A DNA stretch of 12,886 bases from Euperipatoides rowelli (GCA_003024985.2 PXIH01S0003130.1); one strand, 5' to 3'; counted from the stretch's first letter, positions 1-7,649 are shown. Made by a program: numbers and translations. Notes: generated from the letters alone by a model not told the origin.

Positions 1-194
1 AGCAAAGTTCTACAATCCACAGATTAAGAAACGCTGGTCTATATTATACACTTGGTGCACTATAATTTTATATTACCCTTATTTCATTTTGTATCTGATT
101 TTCCATTGTTATCTTAAGAATTTAGTCTATTATCTTTTTCCGGCTCCATTGTTATGTGAATATTAACATTCTATTGTAAAAAACAAAAAAAAAA

Positions 195-535
195 AATTTT
201 TTTCAAAAATGTCATTTGCACATGTCTTCTATTGTTTAATATGGAGAGATAATCATTCAGGTACCTTTCTAAAAAATAAAATATTTTTATTCAGGATGAA
301 TTTCTTTTATGTTCATTAATTTATTTCCTAATGGTGACATTTGTATGTTGGCTACCCCATAATCTCTCCTCTAGCTGACATACAAATGTGACTAATTAAA
401 AATAAATCAATAAAGTTAAAAGAAAATGAAATATAAAATACAGGCAAACCGAATACATATATATTTTTTTTCAAAAGACACATGAATGATTATATTGCCA
501 TAGTGAATGTGCAAATGACATTTGGAAACTTTTAC
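195..535. repeat. Old long inverted repeat (foldback), diverged
   Basis: The two halves are reverse complements of each other around a centre near 363-365. The outer anchor is a perfect 17-base match: 207-223 (AAATGTCATTTGCACAT) pairs with 507-523. Between anchor and core the arms match in patches, for example AATCATTCA at 251-259 against TGAATGATT at 483-491. The core arms at 314-353 and 373-412 are ungapped. The matching patches keep the same order and nearly the same centre, so I read this as one palindromic element that has decayed, not as chance pairs. No target duplication is visible. An A run followed by a T run borders the left end. Confidence 0.6.
314..412. other. Hairpin core of the palindrome, pre-miRNA-like in shape
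   Basis: Arms 314-353 and 373-412 (40 bases each) pair without bulges around a 19-base loop (354-372). By hand count about 30 positions are Watson-Crick and 3 are G-U. A 12-base perfect run (ACATTTGTATGT, 337-348) sits beside the loop-proximal end. The size is compatible with a small-RNA precursor on either strand. However, it lies at the centre of a larger decayed palindrome, so a MITE core is the simpler reading. I do not recognise a known miRNA seed. Confidence 0.3.
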
Positions 536-849
536 CAATATAATGACACCCATTCATATAGTAATCAAGACAGAATGAGATACTATACAAAGTTATCTTG
601 ACATCAAGATAAAAAGAACTGATTAATGTTAAGAATATCAAATTTATATGAAGCACAAAATAATGGAAAAATCATTATATACAAAAAATAGGGATATTAT
701 AAAACAAAAAGATTTTAAGTAATAAGAAATATGAAGAACACATCAAGTATACAGTATATTACACAAAAGTATGGAAGAGAAAGTAAATTAAATAAAAGCA
801 TATAAAATGATTATTAAAAAAACTGATAAAGTATAGAAAAGGAAATAAC
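536..849. other. AT-rich stretch, no feature seen
   Basis: The sequence is A-rich on the + strand, with many stops in all frames and no strong inverted or direct repeat that I could find. A short open frame on the minus strand across 471-656 reads as AT-rich noise and overlaps the right arm of the palindrome. Confidence 0.5.
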
Positions 850-940
850 GAAAGAAATGGTGATAAAAATATTAAAAGAGGGCGATAAAAATACCTTTCC
901 TCAAATCTCAAGAAACAAGATATTGTATATCAAAGCTAAA
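850..940. repeat. Direct repeat, left copy
   Basis: This stretch is repeated at 1576-1679. Both copies begin with GAAAGAAATGG, continue through an ATAAAAGAGG block and contain the identical 16-mer AAATCTCAAGAAACAA (903-918 and 1637-1652), followed by a similar ATA(T/C)TGTA block and CTAAA. Spacing between copies is about 726-734 bases. They could be a tandem duplication, diverged terminal repeats of a mobile element, or a duplicated target region. Confidence 0.6.
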
Positions 941-959
941 CGCAACATATGGCACCCCA

Positions 960-1471
960 CCAAATAAGTGTGCCAACCCTATTTCTTGGCCAAAGTTAGG
1001 TAAAGTTCGCCGTCGTCAAACAAGTGAACCATCAACATACTTCAACTTTTTGATCACTCTGAAAAAAATGTAAACTGAGCCATATAACTTTGTCCTGTCC
1101 ACCTAGTTTTACCTCATCTAAGGTTCAACTAAGTATTTCCAAGTAACTGCACCTTCTAAAAAGGATCTAATTGTCATCTTGGGATTGTGACATCATTATG
1201 ATGTTATATCATTTTTGTGTGTTTTACGTCATATAGATAAATCTGAAGACACACAGCCAAATAAGTGCAAACAAGTGTGCCATGTAAAAATTTCATCTCA
1301 ACCATCTTACTTAATAATATTCATATGTATGACATCAGATTTTAGTTGTGTATCAGCCATAATGTCCTTTTAAAGATAATTTCCTAAAGTTTTGTGAAGC
1401 AGGCCAAATAAGTTCACTGTTTTGAAATACAGTCTTTTAAATAATTCTCATTCTAGCCAAACAATTGTGCA
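960..1471 (+). repeat. Cluster of six CCAAAYAAGTG-type 15-mers
   Basis: A 15-base motif close to CCAAAYAAGTGTGCC occurs at 960-974, 1016-1030, 1257-1271, 1267-1281, 1404-1418 and 1457-1471, all on the + strand. The two copies at 1257-1281 overlap. Spacing is irregular, so this is not a simple satellite. The region is less AT-rich than its surroundings and ends near a C-rich patch (1505-1519). It is enclosed by the direct repeats at 850-940 and 1576-1679, so motif cluster and flanks may be one element. No coding frame is visible. Function unknown. Confidence 0.5.
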
Positions 1472-1575
1472 TCGTGGTAAATCTAAGGTTTACTAGCCTA
1501 TTGAGCCCCCCCACCCCCTTGAACGAATGGTAACTGGCCATGCTCCCATATCGGCATTTTATGATAATGAAGTAT

Positions 1576-1679
1576 GAAAGAAATGGTTAAGAAAAAATAA
1601 TAAAAGAGGACAATATGTAGTAAATATGCCTCCCTGAAATCTCAAGAAACAAAATACTGTAGGCTATATAAAATCTAAA
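1576..1679. repeat. Direct repeat, right copy
   Basis: This is the partner of 850-940; the shared 16-mer AAATCTCAAGAAACAA is at 1637-1652. It carries several small insertions relative to the left copy, for example GGCTATATA before the final CTAAA. The stretch from here to 1867 is plain AT-rich sequence. Confidence 0.6.
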
Positions 1680-1869
1680 ACTTTTGAAAAGGAATATAAT
1701 AATTTAAGTAATATGATGAGAGAAAAAAGAAATGAAATTAAAAATATTAAAATAATAATTGCAGCAATGAATTGGTAAAAATCAAATAATAAACGCTCGT
1801 AATCTTTTAACACTGGCTTAATCCTATTCGTTGAAGTCGTAATTACGTGTTCACATAGATTAAAATATA

Positions 1870-2361
1870 CAGTAAAAACTGTCTTTAGAGACCCCTGCTA
1901 TTAGAGACCACCTGCCTTTAAAGACCACTATTTCTTTGCACCAATCAATTTTTCACACAAATGACCTCTTATTAAAGACCACCTCTCTAACGTGACCAGT
2001 GGACAGCCTTTTTAAATTCCAAGCATTGAATTCAGCCTTTTTTGTAAGACCATGAGTTGTAGAAAGTGGGCCTTTTTTTATTCAGACAAAATTAATAAAA
2101 AAAATCAAATTTAAACAAATGTATAANNNTCTAAAAATATAACATTCTACTGTATTTCAATACAGTATTGGGATTTTTGAAAAAGCACTGTTTGTTGAAA
2201 AAAGGGTGAAGTTTATTTTAGAAACCACCTCCTTTGAAAGACCATTACTTTATAGCAGAAGGGGTGACCTTTCAAGACAGGTTTTCTTTTGAGAGACCAC
2301 CTGTTTTGAGAGACCACTATTTAATGGCAGAAGGGGTGGTCTCACAAGTTAGGTTTTACTG
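1870..2361. mobile_element. Non-autonomous DNA transposon (MITE), TA-flanked
   Basis: The left end reads CAGTAAAAACTGTCTTTAGA and the reverse complement of the right end reads CAGTAAAACCTAACTTGTGA, giving imperfect terminal inverted repeats of about 28 bases. The dinucleotide TA lies immediately outside both ends (1868-1869, 2362-2363), as expected for Tc1/mariner-type integration. Inside are at least eight variants of a GAGACCACCTG motif, all on the + strand near both ends. There is no open frame, so movement would have needed a transposase in trans. Three N bases at 2127-2129 interrupt the AT-rich middle. The superfamily is inferred from TA duplication only. Confidence 0.65.
2217..2360 (+). 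repeat. 72-bp tandem duplication of the MITE right end
   Basis: Two adjacent units with a 72-base offset share the order GA(A/G)A(C)CACCT, GACCA(T/C)TA, GCAGAAGGGGTG and an AGGTTTT block (compare GACCATTACTTTATAGCAG at 2240 with GACCACTATTTAATGGCAG at 2312). Only the second unit ends in the true terminus. Subterminal duplication inside a MITE could add transposase-binding copies, but that is inference. Confidence 0.6.
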
Positions 2362-2363
2362 TA

Positions 2364-2923
2364 ATTGAATTCTTTTTAAACATATCATTCCTAAACAAAA
2401 TTTGTTATCTTTTAAATTTTTTTTACTTTACCACTACCTTATCCCTAATAGTCCATGCATTACAGTGGACTGAAACGGGTTTCCTCGGTCTTCTACAAAA
2501 TAATCCTTGTCTTATTGAAAATTTTTATTAATATTTATAATTATTTAAGCTTATTATTGTTACAAGTGTAATTTGATAAGGCCTTTTTATATTAGGAATC
2601 ATTTTAATATTTTAGCTAGGATGTTAGTTTATTCAAGGATTGTACACCGCAGGACTAGTGAAAAGACTAAACTTCCATATTAGTGCTTTGGTGCAAGTTC
2701 TTTGTTATCAAAGTTAGTCACAACTAATGAGGTCGGATCACTAGAATATTTGTATGTATTGGAATGTTTTAGAGGAAAATTATTACAGTATAAATTTGTA
2801 TTTGTATAAGAAGGTGATAGGTTTAGGAGAGCAATCCAGTGGTTTCTCCTAACTTATGCTCCAATAACTTCTCTTATGTACAACATACAGTATATACAGT
2901 TTATGCAGTATACTGTATTCTAT
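2364..2923. other. AT-rich stretch with small hairpins only
   Basis: I see no gene. A hairpin pairs TTAGGAGA with TCTCCTAA between about 2822 and 2852. Near 2886-2920 there is a cluster of CAGTAT/ATACTG words, including the perfect palindrome CAGTATACTG at 2906-2915. Confidence 0.5.
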
Positions 2924-3206
2924 ATATAAAGAGAATTCCACAATTTTTTCTTGTGATAGCTACATTGTTTCAAATAAATCTTTTTTAAACTCGATGTCTT
3001 GGCCATTCAGACATGTATGTATAAGATGTTCACCCTCAGGAAATTTTGGAAAACAGTACAGCTATAGTAATTACTGTTTTTCAAAGTCTCCTGTGGATGA
3101 ACATCTTATAATACATGTCAGAATGGTCAAAAGATCTAGTTTAAAAAAAGATTTATTAGAAATAAAACAGTCATCAGCAAGAAAAAGAGTGGCATTTTCT
3201 TTATCT
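2924..3206. repeat. Long inverted repeat (foldback), well preserved inner arms
   Basis: The inner arms 3001-3058 and 3072-3128 pair at roughly 86% with one bulged base, around a 13-base loop (3059-3071). Outside them the complementarity continues, less perfectly, to about 2924 and 3206: AATAAATCTTTTTTAAACT on the left at 2973-2991 faces its near complement at 3136-3160, then a TCTTG-type block, then ATAAAGA. The symmetry is exact (2924+3206 = 3058+3072). A 75-codon open frame on the + strand (2994-3221) lies across both arms; because its halves are reverse complements, it is best read as a by-product of the palindrome. It matches no protein family I know. No target duplication was found. Confidence 0.75.
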
Positions 3207-3263
3207 AAATATTGTTTTTGACTAAAGAAAGAAACAGAAAATTCTAATAAACAGTATTCTATG

Positions 3264-3319
3264 GTATATACATTGGGTGTATGTGTATATATTGTGTGTA
3301 TATGTATAAGTATATGTAA
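3264..3319. repeat. Degenerate TG/TA-rich microsatellite
   Basis: About 55 bases built from TATA, TGTG and GTAT words (for example GTATGTGTATATATTGTGTG), without a constant unit. It follows directly after the palindrome region. Confidence 0.5.
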
Positions 3320-3370
3320 CTAGCCATCTGGTCCAATGCCTGCCATCATAAAATGCAAATTTTATGACAA

Positions 3371-3485
3371 AGGAGAATCTTCTACAAGACCAATTTAACT
3401 AATTTTTAAGATAGATGATTTTGTGAAGCCCATCAAATTACCAAAATTTATACTATGTTGTCTACTACTAAGGATTCTCCCTCTC
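3371..3485. repeat. Weak inverted pair of GGAGAATC boxes
   Basis: GGAGAATCTTCTACAAGAC at 3372-3390 and the reverse complement of the stretch ending near 3480 (GGAGAATCCTTAGTAGTAGAC) are related, with gaps. This could be the ends of a small decayed element. Evidence is thin. Confidence 0.25.
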
Positions 3486-3542
3486 ACTATGCTCAGGGAA
3501 CTCATACCTGAAGATTAATATCCCATTCACTGCATTGCCAAA

Positions 3543-3569
3543 AGAACCTAGGGAACCTAGCGAACCTAC
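3543..3569 (+). repeat. Three tandem copies of a 9-mer (NGAACCTAG)
   Basis: AGAACCTAG, GGAACCTAG and CGAACCTAC follow one another without gaps. It is short but exact in seven of nine positions across copies. Confidence 0.7.
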
Positions 3570-4359
3570 TATGCCACACACCCCAGAGTTTAAATCACAC
3601 AAGGTCCAAAATAATAATAAAACGATTTAAAGGTAAAATCTGAATTTTCATGTAAACTCTTATTCACTTATCGTCTATAAACAAAAATACAACTTCTAAA
3701 ATTAAAATGATCAAATTAAGGAGAATATGTTAAGATTTAGCTTAGTGACAAAAGTCATTCCAGTTACCTATTTAGTGAAGAAATAGGTGTTTATCAGCTA
3801 TCAGATGGATTGACAGCCTACTTGGATGTAGTGTACCACATAAGTTCATGGATGGAAAGATAGATATTACATAATAATTAACACTAGTCCTAATTTGTTA
3901 GGAAAACTCATAACTAATGATATGATCGTCACTCCAAACAACTAAGGTTTTGCTGAAAAGAGTAATCATAGTAAGGGGACTGTTTATTAATAAATTTAAA
4001 AAAAAAAAAACATTTCTTGTATAAACAGCAATTTAATTAAGAATTGGGTCAAAACATTATTGTCTCTGAACTTTGAGAAACTAACTTGAGATTTAAATGA
4101 ACTGAAATAAATCATAAATATTTACTGCAGCAAATTAAAATGGGCCTAAATAAAACAAGTTTTCATACTCTGAAATAATAATTATATTAAAAAAAATTTG
4201 TTTGACCAAGTTGGCAAAAAAAAAAAAATTGGTTAAATATTACTAAGTTTCATTTCTGAGATAGCTAGCAAATATTAATAACAGTTTGTTTCATTTTCAA
4301 TCTTTTTTTTTTCTGAACTCATGCAATAAACATCGTGTTTTAAAACTCTTGTTTTCCAG
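3570..4359. other. AT-rich stretch, no gene seen
   Basis: Stops occur in every frame. It contains a small perfect hairpin (ACCTATTT 3766-3773 with AAATAGGT 3781-3788, 7-base loop) and A runs near 3998-4010 and 4217-4228. If the exon candidates downstream are real, this would be intron or upstream sequence. Confidence 0.4.
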
Positions 4360-4437
4360 ACATTTAAAATTGCAATGCCTAATTATAAATTNGTTGCAGA
4401 GCATCTCATCATNGAAGTGGGGAGAAGGCCTTGCAGA
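4360..4437 (+). CDS. Candidate internal exon, unidentified protein
   Basis: A pyrimidine-rich acceptor (TCTTGTTTTCCAG) ends at 4359 and a donor-like GTAAAG begins at 4438, enclosing exactly 78 bases. Read from the first base there is no stop, and the frame gives 26 residues starting TFKIAMPNYK and ending VGRRPCR. The two N bases inside (4392, 4413) both fall in third codon positions of this frame, which would suit collapsed synonymous or conservative polymorphism. The second frame is also open if neither N makes TAG; the third has an immediate stop. No family is recognised. No upstream exon was identified, and such splice signals arise by chance in AT-rich DNA. Confidence 0.25.
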
Positions 4438-4650
4438 GTAAAGNACCTTTATCAATATGTTTTCTAGTATTCNGATAAAAAAAATATATACAGTATTATC
4501 AATGTAAATATTTTCAATTAAATTATCACAAATCTTTCAATTCTTTACTTAAATAAATATTTTCATGAATATTATTTTTAAAAAACATTTACATATAACG
4601 ACATAAAAACAAACACATAATTCCATATACACTATAAAGTTTATTTTCAG

Positions 4651-4726
4651 CCAGATTGAGAAACTGAAAACATGGCACAACTTTGAAATTGAAATTGACG
4701 CTATGTGTGATACATCAAATTTTTAA
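4651..4726 (+). CDS. Candidate terminal exon, unidentified protein
   Basis: The acceptor TTTATTTTCAG ends at 4650. Skipping one base, the frame from 4652 reads 24 residues (QIEKLKTWHNFEIEID... to ...DTSNF) before TAA at 4724-4726. It could join the exon candidate at 4360-4437 across a 213-base intron: the second frame of that exon leaves GA, which plus the first C here makes an Asp codon. If the upstream exon is used in its first frame, this block reads only Pro-Asp-stop. An AATAAA at 4930-4935 could serve polyadenylation. No family is recognised and chance is a real alternative. Confidence 0.22.
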
Positions 4727-4791
4727 TTGCACCAGCGTATTTCAACCCGGTCAGAGGACCCGAGCGTTAAAAAGCAGCTAGGTGTGTCAGG

Positions 4792-4823
4792 AGCCTAAGA
4801 TCTTCCTGAAAGATCTTAGTGCT
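4792..4823. other. Strong short hairpin
   Basis: CTAAGATCTT (4795-4804) pairs perfectly with AAGATCTTAG (4810-4819) around the loop CCTGA. Allowing one bulged base (4820), AGC at 4792-4794 extends the stem to 13 pairs. There is no T tract or neighbouring gene to suggest a function. It lies just downstream of a less AT-rich patch (4735-4800). Confidence 0.55.
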
Positions 4824-5108
4824 TAAAATATTTCTTCCAGCACTAACTCCAATGACAGAATAAGGCTTAGTATGAATGGTTAAATCATATTGATAAAAAC
4901 ATAAGAAGATAGAATAACTAACAGTCTAAAATAAAGAAAACAAGTCCAACGGAACATTTCCATTGACACTTGTTTCTAATATTAACAGAAAATGATAATT
5001 CCATTGCTATGATTTAGCCTTTGCAGATTATAAATATAAGCGTACTGTGGTTTTCTGCAATATAATGCTATATGACAACAGGAACATCATTAGTCGCAGA
5101 CATCAGAT
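4824..5108. other. AT-rich stretch, nothing recognised
   Basis: There is no open frame of note and no clear repeat. An AATAAA hexamer lies at 4930-4935. Confidence 0.4.
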
Positions 5109-5518
5109 ATTTAACCTTACAGCGAGTGCGCAGTCATAAATTTTATGACAAATTCATTTTTTTATAAAATGTATCTATGTGTATTTTCTTGTGGGTGTAT
5201 CTCTGCCTTTATTCCTAAAAATAACTCACTACTACAATATTGGTAGGTTTTTGCCATGCCCATAGCCCATTTTATAATTATTTTTTAAAATTATATGTAA
5301 AAAGACGTCCAGACATAAATTTTACGAAACGCGCCCGCTGATGTAATATTGAATTTCAGGTAGCATAATATAAATATTATAAAACATTTAGGAATAAACT
5401 TATATATTTTTAAAATGAGAATTTAATGCAGATTTCAAAAATCAAAAAATTATATCTCCAAGGACAGAGACAGTAAAGAAAAACGCAAAATAAATTGGCT
5501 TTTTTTTTTTTTTACAGT

Positions 5519-5998
5519 CGACTTTTAGAAATAAAATCATAAAAGAAAATCTGTTTGTTGGAATTTTCTTTTCTTTCTATAATAACATTCCTGACAAAAA
5601 TTGGAACAAAAAAATACTATTTGAGTTTTTTTCTATCTGTTATAGATTTTGAAATATTTAACAATGTATTATCGGGAAATGAAGTAAATACAAATGTAAT
5701 GAATGCCGACTTTTAGAAATAAAATCATTAAAAAAAATCTGTTTGTTGGAATCTTATTTTCTTTATATATTAAAATTTCTGACAAAAAATAGAACGAAAA
5801 ATACTATTTAAGCTTTTTTCTATCTGTTATAGATTTTGAAATAGTTAAAATAATGTATTATCTGGACCTAGCCTACAGTATAAATACAAGCGCAATGAAT
5901 GCGACATTTAGAAAAATAACCATAAACAAAAATCTCTTTGTTGGAATTTTTTTCTTCTTTATTATATTAAAATTCCTGATGAAAAATAGAACATAAAT
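5519..5998 (+). repeat. Tandem repeat, about 190-bp unit, 2.5 copies
   Basis: Units start at 5519, 5707 and 5902, each with CGAC(T/A)TTTAGAAA. The first is 188 bases and the second 195; the third stops after about 97 bases. Shared landmarks in order are AAATCT(G/C)TTTGTTGGAAT, a TTCTTT block, CCTGA or TCTGA followed by AAAAAT, TTTTTTCTATCTGTTATAGA (first two only) and AATGAATG. Divergence between copies is modest, with small indels. The third copy is cut where a perfect palindrome begins. Confidence 0.8.
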
Positions 5999-6025
5999 AT
6001 GTGTAATAATTTCATTATTACACAT
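5999..6025. other. Perfect 12-bp palindrome with 3-base loop
   Basis: ATGTGTAATAAT (5999-6010) pairs exactly with ATTATTACACAT (6014-6025) around TTC. It sits at the point where the third 190-bp unit breaks off, so it may mark a rearrangement junction. Confidence 0.7.
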
Positions 6026-6132
6026 ACTGTGTTTAGAAACTTTTATACATAGGATTCTATGAATCGTAAAAATTACGACACACGACCGCTCATGTTAAAA
6101 TTTTGTGCACGCCCGCTCGAAGGTTAAAACAT

Positions 6133-6174
6133 GCCTGACAAATCAGGCAGATAGCCTGACAAATCAGGCAGATA
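6133..6174. repeat. Perfect 21-bp tandem duplication, each unit a hairpin
   Basis: GCCTGACAAATCAGGCAGAT plus A is repeated without change at 6133-6153 and 6154-6174. Each unit contains GCCTGA and TCAGGC, a perfect 6-base stem with a CAAA loop. It begins three bases after the right end of the composite repeat. The junction sequence CAGGCAGATAGCCTGA has an inverted near-copy at 6873-6889. Confidence 0.8.
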
Positions 6175-7030
6175 CCAAATAAATTAAGAATGTCAGTCTT
6201 TAGCAAGAATATTTGTATAAACTGTTCTAAGATTTCAATAAATAAAAGCATTGAAATAAGATTTTAGCACACAAAAGATAAATATGGAAAATGTGCGTTA
6301 TAAATATTAATGAAATAAAATAGGCACTCGGAAAGTAAAATAGATGAAAGTTCTAAATTTCAATGTTTAAAAAAAAAACTAATTATGATGCTGTTAATCA
6401 TCATGTCATAAAAATGGTGCAAAAATTAGTAAAAGAAATTATGCATTTTCAGATTTTCCATAGAAACCTACAGCAATTAACTATAACAAGTTAACAATAG
6501 AAAAACTAAGAAAATTATTATTGCTGTCGATAGGTGTGATGTATTTAGCTAGATAGCAAATACTATATAATGGCATCACGTGCATGACACGCATGTTTTA
6601 GAACGTCTATATAATTATTTAGTTTGAATCGTTACATAGTTGTCCAAATTGTAGCTCAGAGTTAGAGCTATGTCCAGCTATTGCATGTTATTTGTATATT
6701 AAACTAGTGATGTTGAATCTGTTTAGTCATTTCTATGGGAAAACTTTTAACCACATTATTTGAGAAACTAAAAAAAATTCGATTAGTTATTTATTCCCCC
6801 CCCCCTCTCCCTCTGTTTCATGATCAATAATTTACACTGAATTAAAATTCATCACAGAAGGGGAATGAAAGGTCAGGCATATCTGCCTGCAGAGTGAGAA
6901 ACCACTTCTCACTTCACACAATCAAAACATTATCTGCAGGCCAATAATAACTAATTGAAATGACTCTTTTGTCCCTGATTTTAATTTTCATACATTTTTG
7001 TGTTAACTGATGTACAGAAAACAACAATGC
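6175..7030. other. Non-coding stretch with minor hairpins
   Basis: No gene is seen. It holds a hairpin at 6541-6563 (GTATTTAGCT with AGCAAATAC, one bulge), TAGCTC/GAGCTA at 6652-6670, a pyrimidine tract with a run of ten C at 6794-6814, and an inverted copy of the 21-bp repeat junction at 6873-6889. Confidence 0.5.
6893..6913. other. Perfect 8-bp hairpin
   Basis: AGTGAGAA (6893-6900) pairs with TTCTCACT (6906-6913) around ACCAC. It directly follows a PstI-type CTGCAG and the inverted CAGGCAGATA copy. Confidence 0.55.
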
Positions 7031-7053
7031 ATTAATTAAAATTTTTAATTAAT
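7031..7053. other. Perfect AT palindrome
   Basis: ATTAATTAAAA (7031-7041) pairs with TTTTAATTAAT (7043-7053) around a single T. Such palindromes are common in AT-rich DNA, so little weight should be put on it. Confidence 0.6.
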
Positions 7054-7212
7054 AAAATAATCTATAATCATCTCAGTGAAATTTAATCAGGATGCAAATT
7101 TGAAGATAATTAAAGTGTAATTCTATAAACACTGGCATCTGTTGATGTTTACAAAATGAGGTTTTAAATTACAGCAATTTATTAATTAATGGTTGAAAAT
7201 TTATTTTTCCAG

Positions 7213-7275
7213 GCTAAAGAGAAAGCGAAAAAGAAAGTAGGCCATTTTGTAGGCTATGAAACCAAAATAAAATAA
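7213..7275 (+). CDS. Candidate lysine-rich terminal exon
   Basis: A good acceptor (GAAAATTTATTTTTCCAG) ends at 7212. The first frame then reads 20 residues, AKEKAKKKVGHFVGYETKIK, and stops at TAA 7273-7275. The first-frame phase would suit the first frame of the candidate exon at 4360-4437. The second frame gives LKRKRKRK and a stop at 7238-7240; the third stops at once. A GT at 7237-7238 after AAAGAAA could alternatively end a 24-base lysine-rich microexon. AATAAA hexamers follow closely (from about 7264). No family is recognised; the purine-rich run could also be simple-sequence chance. Confidence 0.22.
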   Translation, partial: AKEKAKKKVGHFVGYETKIK

Positions 7276-7649
7276 TTTATATCAGCTATTAAGTGGTTTG
7301 TAAGGCACATTTGTGTAGGAGTATATTTTATTATTATTATTGCTTTTATTAGAAAATCTAGAAATATATATAGCCTATATATGCATAAAGTGTAATAACT
7401 ACTTGAAAATCTAAACCAAGAATTGGATATGATTCCTAATGACAATAAATTATGATTCAATGGATTTATAACATATAAAACTAAATAATAAAAATAAAAT
7501 CTTAAAAAAAAAACTGATAACATTATCAGCAACAGTGATTTGAGTGAATAATAATCCTTCTGATAAAATCGAAATGAGATATAACTCCAAAAGTTCAGCC
7601 TTATTAAACCTCAGTTTAGAATACCTAGGATTTAGGAATGCCAAACACA
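7276..7649. other. AT-rich stretch, no gene seen
   Basis: Minus-strand frames in this region translate to hydrophobic, low-complexity strings typical of T-rich DNA and resemble no family. A small perfect hairpin CTGATAA-CA-TTATCAG lies at 7514-7529. Confidence 0.45.

Larger units (their letters stand above)
5109..6129. mobile_element. Composite repeat element with GC-rich inverted ends
   Basis: The left end (about 5109-5145: TTTAACCTTACAGCGAGTGC, then CATAAATTTTA) resembles the reverse complement of the right end (about 6129-6092: TTTAACCTTCGAGCGGGCGT, then AAAATTTTA). Two further related boxes, both in minus orientation, lie at about 5310-5345 (CAGCGGGCGCGTTTCGTAAA) and 6060-6092 (GAGCGGTCGTGTGTCGTAAT). 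These CpG-rich boxes stand out sharply from the AT-rich surroundings. The middle is filled by tandem repeats (5519-5998). No open frame and no convincing target duplication were found. It may be one non-autonomous element or two nested ones (5109-5345 would be a smaller unit). Confidence 0.45.

Noticed and set aside
295-378. Open stretch after TTTTTATTCAG reading DEFLLCSLIYF...
   Set aside because: It runs through the left arm and loop of the palindrome and is hydrophobic AT-rich translation; no donor or family support.
471-656. Minus-strand frame of 61 codons
   Set aside because: Low-complexity AT-driven composition, overlap with the right arm of the palindrome at 195-535, no recognisable motif.
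960-1471. CRISPR-like array
   Set aside because: The six 15-mers are imperfect, irregularly spaced and partly overlapping, in eukaryotic DNA with no associated genes.
2994-3221. 75-codon open frame starting MSWPFRHV on the + strand
   Set aside because: It spans both arms of a long palindrome, matches no family I know, and has no visible promoter or splice context. The frame is a side effect of the inverted repeat.
6640-6690. TAGCTC/GAGCTA stem considered as part of a tRNA
   Set aside because: No acceptor stem, anticodon arm or T-loop GTTCGA-type box can be placed around it.
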